From contig JAXMCI010000002.1 of NCBI GenBank assembly GCA_046349435.1, forward strand, positions 1-64,000: DNA of 64,000 nucleotides, given 5' to 3'. Of this stretch, positions 15,961-24,485 are shown in pieces. The notes below the pieces were generated by a model. The model was given only the letters and a program-made list of their open reading frames with translations, did no database searches and was not told the origin of the DNA. This DNA comes from JAXMCI01 sp046349435 (GTDB taxonomy: Bacteria; Pseudomonadota; Alphaproteobacteria; Dongiales; Dongiaceae). The translations under genes were made by a program, and so were the position numbers. Position 1 is the stretch's first letter. Each line of letters begins with the position of its first letter.

Positions 15961-17225
15961 TGCCACAGCCCCTCGTCGCGCTCGACCCGGCCGGCGAGGG
16001 CCGAGGCGACGCAATCCTCCAGGCTGCCATAGACCGCGTGGTAGCCGGTGTTGGCCGGGGTGTAGTGGGCGAACTTGCCGGAGTTGGTCATCAGCACCCG
16101 GCCCTGGCCGGTGCCGAACTCGGGCAGGATCGGCGTCACCACCACGCAGGTGTCCGCGACGACGGTGACTCCGGCCGCGTCGAGCGTCTGCAACCGGTCG
16201 TCGCGGCGCAGCGCCTCGACGACGTGGCGGCCGGTGCAGACATAGAAGGGCACGGCCGAGCGCCGGCCGCGCAGCAGCGCCAGCAGCGCGCCGAACTCCT
16301 CGATCGAGAAGTGCGGGCTGCCGAGCGCCACCGCGTCGATGCGATCCTCGCCGGTGGTCGACAGCCGGTCGCGCGCGGCGCGCAGCATGGCCGGGGTCAG
16401 CGCGATGCGCCGATCCGGCGGCTCGCCGCCGAGCGCGGCCGCCGCCGTCGGCGCCTCCGGCGTGACGCCGGCGACGTGGAAGAGGCCGACCGCGCCGCTC
16501 GACGCGGCGGCGGCGCCGAGCGCCTTCAGCTGGTCCTCGGTCACCTCGGCGGGCAGGCCGTCGATCACCGCGACCTCGTTGCCGACCTCGGCGCCGAGCC
16601 AGCTGCCGAGCACGGGGTAGAAGGCGTCGCTCGCCACCAGCCGGCGCGACAGCCCGCCGGCCTCGACCAGGATGCGGGCGCGGCGGTTCTCCGCCCGGTG
16701 CAGCCCGTAGTCCGGCGCCCGGGCGGTCAGCGCGGCGCAGATGTCGAGGAAGTCGCCGTAGCGGTTGGTCCGCGCGCCGAGCACCGAGTTGCAGAAGACG
16801 ACGGCGTTGCTCTCGCCCCAGGCGACGTCCTGGCCGGCCTTCGGCCGGTGCCCGGCCTGGTAGGGCGCGCAGGTCCAGGTCGGCCGGCAGCCCAGCGCCT
16901 CGTAGGCCTGCATCAGCCGCAGCGCCATGTCGCGGCGGTGCGGCGTCGCCTTGACCCGATTGGGGTGCAGCAGGTCGAGCGCCCCGACATTGAGGGTGGT
17001 CGGGACCCGCACCCGGCCGCCGCCCTGCTGCAGCCGCTCTGCGAAATGCACGCCGCTGTCGCCGTGATAGAGACAGCCATCGACATGCACCGAGGCGATC
17101 GGGATCAGCCGGTCGGCGCCGAGCAGCCGGGCCATCTCGGACAGGATGCGCATGGCGCTGGCGACGGCCGGGCCGTCGCGGCCCTCGGCCATGGCGGATT
17201 CGTCTGCGGTGAGGGCGAGGGTCAT
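15957..17225 (-). CDS. Aconitase X catalytic subunit, DUF521
   Basis: Protein of 422 aa, normal for AcnX large subunits. Recognisable blocks are VHVDGCLYHGDSGVHFAERL, PTTLNVGALDLLHP, TCAPYQAGHRPKAGQDVAWG with a candidate Fe-S cysteine, AVVFCNSVLGARTNRYGD, and the C-terminal MTNSGKFAHYTPANTGYHA. Family members hold an Fe-S cluster and dehydrate hydroxy acids or hydroxyproline. It appears to be the first gene of the seven-gene transport and catabolism operon running down to 8437. It diverges from a nucleotidyltransferase gene with 55 bp between starts. Confidence 0.92.
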   Translation of the reverse strand: MTLALTADESAMAEGRDGPAVASAMRILSEMARLLGADRLIPIASVHVDGCLYHGDSGVHFAERLQQGGGRVRVPTTLNVGALDLLHPNRVKATPHRRDMALRLMQAYEALGCRPTWTCAPYQAGHRPKAGQDVAWGESNAVVFCNSVLGARTNRYGDFLDICAALTARAPDYGLHRAENRRARILVEAGGLSRRLVASDAFYPVLGSWLGAEVGNEVAVIDGLPAEVTEDQLKALGAAAASSGAVGLFHVAGVTPEAPTAAAALGGEPPDRRIALTPAMLRAARDRLSTTGEDRIDAVALGSPHFSIEEFGALLALLRGRRSAVPFYVCTGRHVVEALRRDDRLQTLDAAGVTVVADTCVVVTPILPEFGTGQGRVLMTNSGKFAHYTPANTGYHAVYGSLEDCVASALAGRVERDEGLWQ

Positions 17226-17280
17226 GAGCGCGCGGGGGGTGGGGAGAGTGCGGCGCAGTCTGTCATATTCTGCGGTCGCG

Positions 17281-17811
17281 ATGGAAGCGGATGACGGCAA
17301 GCCCGGCCCGGCGGCGGCCCGCCGCGATCTAGATCTCGTCTGCCGGGTCCTCGACCGCCTGGCGGCAGCGGGTGCGCCCTGCCTGCTCGCCGGCGGCTGG
17401 GGCGAGGAGCTGCTCGGGCTCCGGGCCGCCGGGCCGCACGGCGACATCGACCTGCTGCTGCCGGCGCCGTCCTTCGCCGCGGTCGACGCGGTGCTGGCCG
17501 GCGGCGCCCGCGACGCGGCGGAGATCGCGGCGAAGCGGTTCGCCCATAAGCGCGCATTCCGCCATGGCGATGTCATGGTCGAGGTCACGCTGGTCGAGCC
17601 GGGGCCCGGCGGCCCGGTCACCCGCTTCTGGGCCGACGTCCCGTTCCGCTGGCTGACGCCGCTCGCCTGCCGCGTCGTGCTGCCGGAACGGCGTCGTGCG
17701 GTCGAGGTGCTGACGGCAGCCAACCTCGCCCACTACCGGGCGCACCATCGCGAGACCCAGCCCTGGCGCTGGCGGGATCCCGCAATGCGGATCGCGCGAC
17801 CGGGCGAATGA
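17281..17811 (+). CDS. Nucleotidyltransferase of the aminoglycoside/lincosamide adenylyltransferase-like type
   Basis: Protein of 176 aa. The minimal nucleotidyltransferase core is visible: LLAGGWGEELLG (GGW at 38-40) followed by HGDIDLLLP, where D55 and D57 would bind metal. The layout resembles PF10706-type adenylyltransferases that modify aminoglycosides or lincosamides, but it is divergent, so resistance should not be assumed. It is a single plus-strand gene between two minus-strand units, with no obvious functional partner. Confidence 0.7.
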   Translation: MEADDGKPGPAAARRDLDLVCRVLDRLAAAGAPCLLAGGWGEELLGLRAAGPHGDIDLLLPAPSFAAVDAVLAGGARDAAEIAAKRFAHKRAFRHGDVMVEVTLVEPGPGGPVTRFWADVPFRWLTPLACRVVLPERRRAVEVLTAANLAHYRAHHRETQPWRWRDPAMRIARPGE

Positions 17812-17830
17812 TCGCCGTCGGTGGCGGGTG

Positions 17831-17854
17831 GCATCAGGTCAGGCATCAGGTCAG
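17831..17854. repeat. Tandem 12-bp duplication at the end of the ligase gene
   Basis: Two exact adjacent copies of GCATCAGGTCAG (17831-17842 and 17843-17854). The duplicated unit includes the stop codon region of the minus-strand AMP-forming ligase, so the last codons are repeated just outside the gene. Confidence 0.9.
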
Positions 17855-19360
17855 GCCGAAATGCGCGCGGAGCGCCTCGACCAGCTGGGGCTGCAGCAGC
17901 TTGCCGGCGCCGCTCCGCGGCAGGCTCTCGAGAATGGCCACCCGCCGCGGTCCGCGCGGCCCGAGCCAATCCTGGGCGTAGGTCAGCAGCTCCTGCTCCG
18001 ACACAAGGTGTCCCCGGCGCAGGGCCACGGCGCAGACCGGAATATCGTGGTGCACCGGGGAACGCACCGGCAGGGCCACGGCGTCGCCCACGGCGGGGTG
18101 GGCGCTCATGACGCGCTCGATCTCGACCGGGTCGATGTTGATGCCGTCATGGATCATGACACGGTCGGCCCGGCCGAGATGGATCAGCTGGCCGTCGGGC
18201 GCCCATCGCGCGAGATCGCCGGGATGGAACCAGCCGTCCCGGAAATGCCGCGCGGTGGCCTCGGCGTCGCGCCAGTAGCCCTCGATCATGCCGGGACCGC
18301 GGACGCGCACGCGGCCCTCGGTCCCGTCGGGAACCCTCCGTCCGTCCGCGTCGACGACCTGCAGCTCGACCCCCGGGACGATCCGTCCGACGGTTCCCGG
18401 CGTCTCGTAGAGCTCGGGCGCCTTGGCGAGGGCGAGATGCCCGGCCTCGTTGGAGCCGTAGTCGATCCACAGCCGGTCGCCGATCCTGGCCCGCAGCCGC
18501 GCCCGCAGCGCGTCGCCGACCGAAGACCCCGACAGCGACAGCGCGCCGATCCGGGACAGGGCCGCGAGATCGGCAGGACGATCGTCGCGCAGGATGTACT
18601 CGGCGTGGACGACCGAGGCGGCGAGGAAGGTGACGCCCAGCGGCTGCAGCAGCTCGAGCGGGTTGACGCCGGTCTGCTCGATGATCGCATAGGCGGCGCC
18701 GGCCGCCAGCGCCCAGCCGAGGCGGTGCTTGGACAGCGAGTAGTCGAGCCGGGAGAGGCCGGCCAGGCAGTCGCCCGGCCGGAAGCCGGACGCCGCGACC
18801 TGCCCGGCGAAGCGGGCCCGGGCCTGGGCGTGCGTGACCGGCAGCAGCTTCGGGGTGCCCGTGGAGCCCGAGCCCTGGATGAGCTGCCAGGGTGCCACGG
18901 GCGTCTCGGCCAGCAGTCCGGCCGTCAGGGCCTGCGGGTGGCGCGAGAGCGCGCGGATGTCGAGCGCCAGGGTCGGCAGGCCGGCCTCGAACAGCGCCGG
19001 GCGGTCGGTGAGGAGGCAGCGGGCGCCGGCCGCGATCGCCAGCCCGCGGCGCTCCGCGGCCCCCGCGTTGCGCGCCAGCGAGAGGCCGGCGGCGCCGAGG
19101 CGTGCCGCGGCGAGCAGCGCGACCGCCTGCGCCGCATCCTCCATGAAGGTCGTCGCCACGACGTCGCCCGGCCGGACGCCCTGGTCATGCAGGTATCGGC
19201 TGCACTGCCAGGTCAGGGTATCGAGCTGACGGTAGCTCAGCCGCTCGCCGGGCAGGACGAGCGCCGGCGCATCGGGCGTCGCCTGCGCCCAACGCAGCAG
19301 ATCGAGCGTAACGTTGGTCGCGTCCATCGCCGTAGCGCCCGGCTCGGCCTTCCGAGCCAT
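17846..19360 (-). CDS. AMP-forming acyl-CoA synthetase / ligase (ANL superfamily)
   Basis: Protein of 504 aa. The adenylation P-loop reads GSGSTGTPKLLPVTH (about residue 170), the A5-type core IDYGSNEAGHLAL and the A8 hinge region GWFHPGDLARWAPDGQL with GRADRVMIHDGINIDPVEIE follow, and the catalytic lysine is present in RSGAGKLLQ. Such enzymes activate a carboxylate as an acyl-adenylate for transfer to CoA or a carrier. Start at 19360 or 19327; neither has a strong ribosome-binding site. It stands alone, with no biosynthetic neighbours, so the substrate is unknown. Confidence 0.85.
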   Translation of the reverse strand: MARKAEPGATAMDATNVTLDLLRWAQATPDAPALVLPGERLSYRQLDTLTWQCSRYLHDQGVRPGDVVATTFMEDAAQAVALLAAARLGAAGLSLARNAGAAERRGLAIAAGARCLLTDRPALFEAGLPTLALDIRALSRHPQALTAGLLAETPVAPWQLIQGSGSTGTPKLLPVTHAQARARFAGQVAASGFRPGDCLAGLSRLDYSLSKHRLGWALAAGAAYAIIEQTGVNPLELLQPLGVTFLAASVVHAEYILRDDRPADLAALSRIGALSLSGSSVGDALRARLRARIGDRLWIDYGSNEAGHLALAKAPELYETPGTVGRIVPGVELQVVDADGRRVPDGTEGRVRVRGPGMIEGYWRDAEATARHFRDGWFHPGDLARWAPDGQLIHLGRADRVMIHDGINIDPVEIERVMSAHPAVGDAVALPVRSPVHHDIPVCAVALRRGHLVSEQELLTYAQDWLGPRGPRRVAILESLPRSGAGKLLQPQLVEALRAHFGLT

Positions 19361-19425
19361 CCACACGCCGGAGAAGGATAGCTTGGCCGCAGGCCCGCTA
19401 CAATCGAGCGCGGCGTGCCAGGACC

Positions 19426-20523
19426 TCAGACGTTGAAGCGGAAGTGGAAGATGTCGCCGTCCTGGACGAGGTAGTCGCGCCCTTCCGCCCGCATCTTGCC
19501 GGCTTCCTTGGCGCCCTGCTCGCCGCCGCAGGCGACGAAGTCGGCATAGGCGATGGTCTCGGCGCGGATGAAGCCGCGCTCGAAGTCGCTGTGGATGACC
19601 CCGGCCGCCTCCGGCGCGCGGGCGCCGCGCCGCACCGTCCAGGCGCGCGCCTCCTTCGGCCCGGCGGTGAAGAAGGTGATGAGGTCGAGCAGCGCGTAGC
19701 CGGCGCGGATCAGCCGGGCGAGCCCGGTCTCCTTGAGGTCGAGCGTCTCGAGGAAGGCGCGCTTCTCCTCGGCGTCCTCGAGCACCGCCACCTCGGCCTC
19801 GATGGCGGCCGAGATGACGATGGCGCCGGAGCCCTCGGCCGCCGCCTTCTCCAGCACCTTGTCGGACAGCGCGTTGCCGGTGGCGGCCGCGCCCTCCTCG
19901 ACGTTGCAGGCATAGAGCACCGGCTTGGCGGTCAGCAGCTGCAGCTGGCGGAACAGCGGCTGCCGCTCGGCGGAGATCTCGGCGGTGCGGGCCGGGCGGC
20001 CCTCGCGCAGCGCCGCCAGCGCCGGCTCCATCACCTCGAGCTGTGCCTTGGCTTCCTTGTCGCCGCCCTTGGCGCGCTTGGCCGCCTGGTCGACGCGGCG
20101 CTCCAGGCTGTCGAGGTCGGACAGCATCAGCTCGGTCTCGACCGTGTCGGCGTCGCGCAGCGGGTCGACCGAGCCCTCGACATGGGTGACCTCGCCGGCG
20201 AAGCAGCGCAGCACGTGGATGATGGCGTCGACCTCGCGGATGTTGGCGAGGAACTGGTTGCCCAGCCCCTCGCCGCGGCTGGCGCCGCGCACCAGCCCGG
20301 CGATGTCGACGAATCCGAGCTGGGTCGGGACGATGCGCGCCGACTTCGCGATCTGCGCGATGGTGTCGAGGCGGGGATCGGGCACCGAGACCCGGCCGAC
20401 GTTCGGCTCGATGGTGCAGAAGGGGTAGTTCGCCGCCTCGGCCGCGGCGGTCGAGGTCAGCGCGTTGAACAGGGTCGACTTGCCGACATTGGGCAGGCCG
20501 ACGATGCCGCAATTGAATCCCAT
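19426..20523 (-). CDS. ychF: Redox-regulated ATPase/GTPase YchF (Obg-like)
   Basis: Protein of 365 aa. G1 is GLPNVGKST (9-17), G3 appears in FVDIAGLVRGASRGEGLGN, and the YchF-specific NVEE replaces the usual NKxD so that ATP is preferred. The C-terminal TGS domain ends DYLVQDGDIFHFRFNV, as in nearly all family members. A universally conserved ribosome-associated P-loop enzyme. The start lies 2 nt after the pth stop, and pth-ychF is a widespread conserved pair. Confidence 0.97.
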   Translation of the reverse strand: MGFNCGIVGLPNVGKSTLFNALTSTAAAEAANYPFCTIEPNVGRVSVPDPRLDTIAQIAKSARIVPTQLGFVDIAGLVRGASRGEGLGNQFLANIREVDAIIHVLRCFAGEVTHVEGSVDPLRDADTVETELMLSDLDSLERRVDQAAKRAKGGDKEAKAQLEVMEPALAALREGRPARTAEISAERQPLFRQLQLLTAKPVLYACNVEEGAAATGNALSDKVLEKAAAEGSGAIVISAAIEAEVAVLEDAEEKRAFLETLDLKETGLARLIRAGYALLDLITFFTAGPKEARAWTVRRGARAPEAAGVIHSDFERGFIRAETIAYADFVACGGEQGAKEAGKMRAEGRDYLVQDGDIFHFRFNV

Positions 20524-20525
20524 GG

Positions 20526-21176
20526 CTACTCCGCTCGGCCTGCCGGCCGCCCCGTCGGGGGCGGCGGGGGCGTCTCGCCGTCCTGCTGCCGCTGGCGCGG
20601 CGGGCGGGGCGGCTTCATCAGGATGTCGACCTTGCTCATGAAGCCGTTCGGGTCGCCCGCCGCGAGCAGCGGGAAGGCCTCGGCCACGGCGTCGAGCTGC
20701 TTGTCGATCAGCGCCCGCTCGTCCTTGTGGAAGTCGTGCAGCACGAAGTGCTTCACCAGGTCCTTGTGGCCGGGATGGCCGACGCCGAGCCGGACGCGCC
20801 AGTAATCGTTGCCGAGATGGGCGTCGATGCTGCGCAGCCCGTTATGGCCGCCGGCGCCGCCGCCGCGCTTCACCTTCATGCGCCCGGGATCGAGGTCGAT
20901 CTCGTCGTGGATGACGATCACCCGCTCCGGCGCCAGCTTGTAGAAATGCGCCGCCGCCTCGACCGCCCGGCCGGAGTCGTTCATGTAGGTGGTCGGCTCG
21001 AGGGCGATGATCTTCTCGCCGCCGACCTCGCCCTCGGCGGTCAGCGCGTGGAAGCGGGCGCGCGCCGCCGCGAAGCGGTGCCGCCGGGCGATCGCCTCGA
21101 GCGCCATGAAGCCGACATTGTGCCGGTTGCCCGCATGGCCGGGGCCGGGATTGCCGAGGCCGACGAGCAGCAGCAT
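20526..21176 (-). CDS. pth: Peptidyl-tRNA hydrolase
   Basis: Protein of 216 aa that releases peptidyl-tRNA after abortive translation. The start at 21176 was chosen because LLLVGLGNPG is the family N-terminus and GGAG sits 6 nt upstream. Catalytic residues are present: N9, H19 in GNRHNVGF and D91 in IHDEIDL. The body ends normally near LKPPRPP; the last 20 or so residues are a low-complexity Q/P/R tail that continues nearly to ychF. Part of the rplY-pth-ychF gene group. Confidence 0.96.
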   Translation of the reverse strand: MLLLVGLGNPGPGHAGNRHNVGFMALEAIARRHRFAAARARFHALTAEGEVGGEKIIALEPTTYMNDSGRAVEAAAHFYKLAPERVIVIHDEIDLDPGRMKVKRGGGAGGHNGLRSIDAHLGNDYWRVRLGVGHPGHKDLVKHFVLHDFHKDERALIDKQLDAVAEAFPLLAAGDPNGFMSKVDILMKPPRPPRQRQQDGETPPPPPTGRPAGRAE

Positions 21177-21260
21177 GGAGAGCTCCGGAGGGGGTGACCG
21201 GCCGGTCGGCGCCGCGTGCGCCTCGTCCTTCGACATGTCTCAGGACGAGGCGTCGGAGTG

Positions 21261-21293
21261 GCCCTCATGCCGAGCCTGTCGCAGCATGAGGGC
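21261..21293. repeat. Dispersed palindrome, CCCTCATGC type (second copy)
   Basis: Inverted repeat GCCCTCATGC (21261-21270) / GCATGAGGGC (21284-21293) in the rplY-pth gap. It shares arms and loop pattern with the copy at 13283-13317. A GACATGTCTCAGGACGAGG segment just before it resembles the partial flank of that copy. Confidence 0.8.
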
Positions 21294-21321
21294 CGGGACG
21301 CGGGCGCCGGCCGGCGCGGGA

Positions 21322-21999
21322 CTAGCCCTTCTTCTCGCCCTTCTCGGCGCCGGCCGCCGGGGTCGCCGCAGCGGCCTCGGCGCCGGTGCCGGCCGCAGCC
21401 GCGGCGGCGGCGTCGGCCGCCTCCAGCTTCTGCGCCGTCGGCGGGGCGATGGTGGCGATGGTGAAGTCGCGGTCGGTGATCGCCGGGACGACGTTCGCCG
21501 GCAGCTGCACCATGCTGATGTGGACGCCGTCGCCGATGTCGAGCCCGGTCAGGTCGATGGTGATCGAGTGCGGGATGCTGTCGGCGGCGCAGACGAACTC
21601 GATCTCATGGCGCACGATGTTGAGCACGCCGCCGCGCTTCAGGCCGGGCGAGGCGAGCTCGTTCTGGAAGATCACCGGCACGTTGACGTGGACGCGCGTG
21701 TCGGCGCCGACCCGCAGGAAGTCGACATGCAGCGGCCGGTCGGTGACCGGGTCGAACTGCACGTCGCGCGGCAGCACCCGCTCGCTGCGCTCGCCCAGCT
21801 TGAGGTCGAACAGTGTGGCGAAGAACCCGGTCTTGTGCAGCTCGCGCACCAGCGCGCGCGGCTCCAGCGAGATCAGGGTCGCGGGTTCCTTGTTGCCGTA
21901 GACCACGCCCGGCACGCGACCGGCTCGACGCGTGGCACGGGCGGCCCCCTTTCCGGCCCGATCCCTCAGCTCGACGCTGAGGCTGTGAACTTCCGTCAT
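21322..21999 (-). CDS. rplY: Ribosomal protein bL25, Ctc/TL5 type
   Basis: Protein of 225 aa: an N-terminal 5S rRNA-binding L25 domain (SVELRDRAGKGAARATRRAG, PGVVYGNKEP) and a C-terminal TL5 domain (HVNVPVIFQNELASPGLKRGG, VLNIVRHEIEFVC), making it the long Ctc form. It ends in a low-complexity alanine/glutamate/lysine tail of about 40 residues. GGAG sits 8 nt before the ATG. Follows prs, as in many alphaproteobacteria. Confidence 0.96.
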   Translation of the reverse strand: MTEVHSLSVELRDRAGKGAARATRRAGRVPGVVYGNKEPATLISLEPRALVRELHKTGFFATLFDLKLGERSERVLPRDVQFDPVTDRPLHVDFLRVGADTRVHVNVPVIFQNELASPGLKRGGVLNIVRHEIEFVCAADSIPHSITIDLTGLDIGDGVHISMVQLPANVVPAITDRDFTIATIAPPTAQKLEAADAAAAAAAGTGAEAAAATPAAGAEKGEKKG

Positions 22000-22093
22000 C
22001 TCTCTCTCCTCGTGGCTGCGGCCGGCCTCCAGGGGTGCCGGTCCGCCCTCCGCCGCCGCCCGAAGGCCGGGCGGCGCGCGAAACTCGCAGAAA

Positions 22094-22112
22094 GGCCGCC
22101 TCGAGGGCGGCC
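22094..22112 (-). terminator. Rho-independent terminator of prs
   Basis: On the minus strand a GGCCGCC stem closes with GGCGGCC over a short loop (arms 22106-22112 and 22094-22100), followed by TTTCTG. It lies 9 nt after the prs stop and before the rplY ribosome-binding site, so it probably ends or attenuates prs transcription. Confidence 0.75.
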
Positions 22113-22120
22113 GGCCCGTC

Positions 22121-23065
<945 letters not shown>

Positions 23066-23236
23066 GCTGGTCACCCGTCGCCGGGCGGCGGCCCCCGGCG
23101 GCCCGTTCCGACGGGCGCGGACACTACCAGCCGGTCATCGTTCTGTAAACCAGCTTGGGCGGGGCGCCATCACCCCTGGCGCCCCCCTCTCGCCATCCCG
23201 GCGGTGGCGTGTCGCGGGCGCCACGACGCCCGGCGC

Positions 23237-23332
23237 CTAAAGCACCGCCAGCAGCAGGAAGCCGAGCAGCAGGAAGGCGGTGAAGATGATGAGATGCGGC
23301 AACCCGACCCCCGCGGCCGCTCGTCCCCGCTA
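23237..23332 (-). other. In-frame hydrophobic extension after the M24-gene stop; possible tiny membrane peptide
   Basis: Directly after the TAG of the M24-fold gene (23330-23332) the same frame stays open for 30 codons to a TAG at 23237-23239, ending in GLPHLIIFTAFLLLGFLLLAVL, a convincing single membrane helix. No ATG is present; a TTG at about 23305 could start a 22-residue peptide. It may be a leader-type small membrane protein, a lost C-terminal anchor, or chance. Nothing else is evident in 23066-23329 apart from the prs upstream region. Confidence 0.3.
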
Positions 23333-24481
23333 CCGCACCACCAGGTCGAGCGGCTGGCGCGACAGCGCCTCGGCGCCGCGCTCGCCGACCAGCACCGTCT
23401 GGCCGGTGGTCATGGCCAGCCCGCTCAGGCTGTCCATGACGATGATGTGGATGAAGTAGACCTGGCCGGGGGCGGCGGGCTCGGGATTGCCCTTGTAGAA
23501 CATCGGCCAGTCCATCCAGTTGGGCGCGTAGGTGGTGCCCAGGCTGTAGCCGGTGGCGTTCATCCGGTGCGCCTGGTAGCCGGCCTCGTCGAGCACCCGG
23601 GCATGGGCCTCGAAGACGTCGCCGATCGGCTCGCCCGGCACCAGCGCCGCCTTGCAGGCTTCCAGCGCCTCGACCGCGACCATGTGCATCTCGCGCTGCT
23701 GCGGCGGCGGCTCGCCGATGCAGATCGTGCGCATCAGGCAGGAATGGTAGTGCCGGTAGACGCCGGCGAACTCCAGGGTCAGCTGGTCCTGCGCGTCGAG
23801 CCGGCGCCGGCCGCTGAAGTAGCGGCAGAGCAGGGCGTCGCGGCCCGAGCCGATGATGAACTCGTTGGCCGGGTCGTCGCCGCCGCCGCGATAGATCGCG
23901 CCATGCATGGCGGCCAGGATGTCGCCCTCGAAGGCGCCGGGCGCGGCCAGCCGGTGCGCCTCGTCGAGCGCGTCGTCGGCGAGCGCCGCGGCGCGCCGGA
24001 CATAGGCGATCTCGGCCGGGCTCTTCACCAGCCGGAGCCGGGTGACGAGGTCGGAGGCGTCGGCCAGCGTGCAGAAGCCGTGGAGCGCCGCCTGCAGCCG
24101 CTGGCCGTTGCGCGCGGTCAGGCCGTAGGCGTCGTACTCGACGCCGAGCCGCCGGCCGGCGAGGCCCATCCCCTCCAGCGCGGCGCGCAGCTCGTGCGCC
24201 GGCTCGGCGGCCGGGCCGTCGACCCAGATGCGGATGTCGGCGATCACCGAGGTGTGCTGCGCCTGGCGATAGTCCGGTGCCCGGGTCAGCAGCATCAGCC
24301 GCCCGTCGGCGCCGAGATAGAGGCACTGGAAGAAGACGTAGCCGAAGGTGTCGTAGCCGGTCAGGTAGTACATGCTCTCCTGCCGGAACATCAGCAGCCC
24401 GTCGAGCCCGCGCGCCTGCAGCAGCGCGACGGCGCCGGCCCGGCGCCCGGCCAGCTCCGCCTCGGTGAAATGCAGGGCCAT
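23330..24481 (-). CDS. M24-fold (creatinase/prolidase-like) hydrolase
   Basis: Protein of 383 aa with the two-domain creatinase layout: an N-terminal domain (LLMFRQESMYYLTGYDTFGY) and a pita-bread domain starting near LRLVKSPAEIAYVRRAAALAD. The closest pattern is the ectoine-hydrolase-like subgroup (NEFIIGSGRDALLCRYFSGRR). At the place where metallo-members have two aspartate ligands it reads LEFAGVYRHYHSCLMRT, so at least those ligands appear substituted and metal use is doubtful. It lies 4 nt after pgeF in the lgt-midA-pgeF gene run. Confidence 0.8.
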   Translation of the reverse strand: MALHFTEAELAGRRAGAVALLQARGLDGLLMFRQESMYYLTGYDTFGYVFFQCLYLGADGRLMLLTRAPDYRQAQHTSVIADIRIWVDGPAAEPAHELRAALEGMGLAGRRLGVEYDAYGLTARNGQRLQAALHGFCTLADASDLVTRLRLVKSPAEIAYVRRAAALADDALDEAHRLAAPGAFEGDILAAMHGAIYRGGGDDPANEFIIGSGRDALLCRYFSGRRRLDAQDQLTLEFAGVYRHYHSCLMRTICIGEPPPQQREMHMVAVEALEACKAALVPGEPIGDVFEAHARVLDEAGYQAHRMNATGYSLGTTYAPNWMDWPMFYKGNPEPAAPGQVYFIHIIVMDSLSGLAMTTGQTVLVGERGAEALSRQPLDLVVR

Positions 24482-24485
24482 GGCG

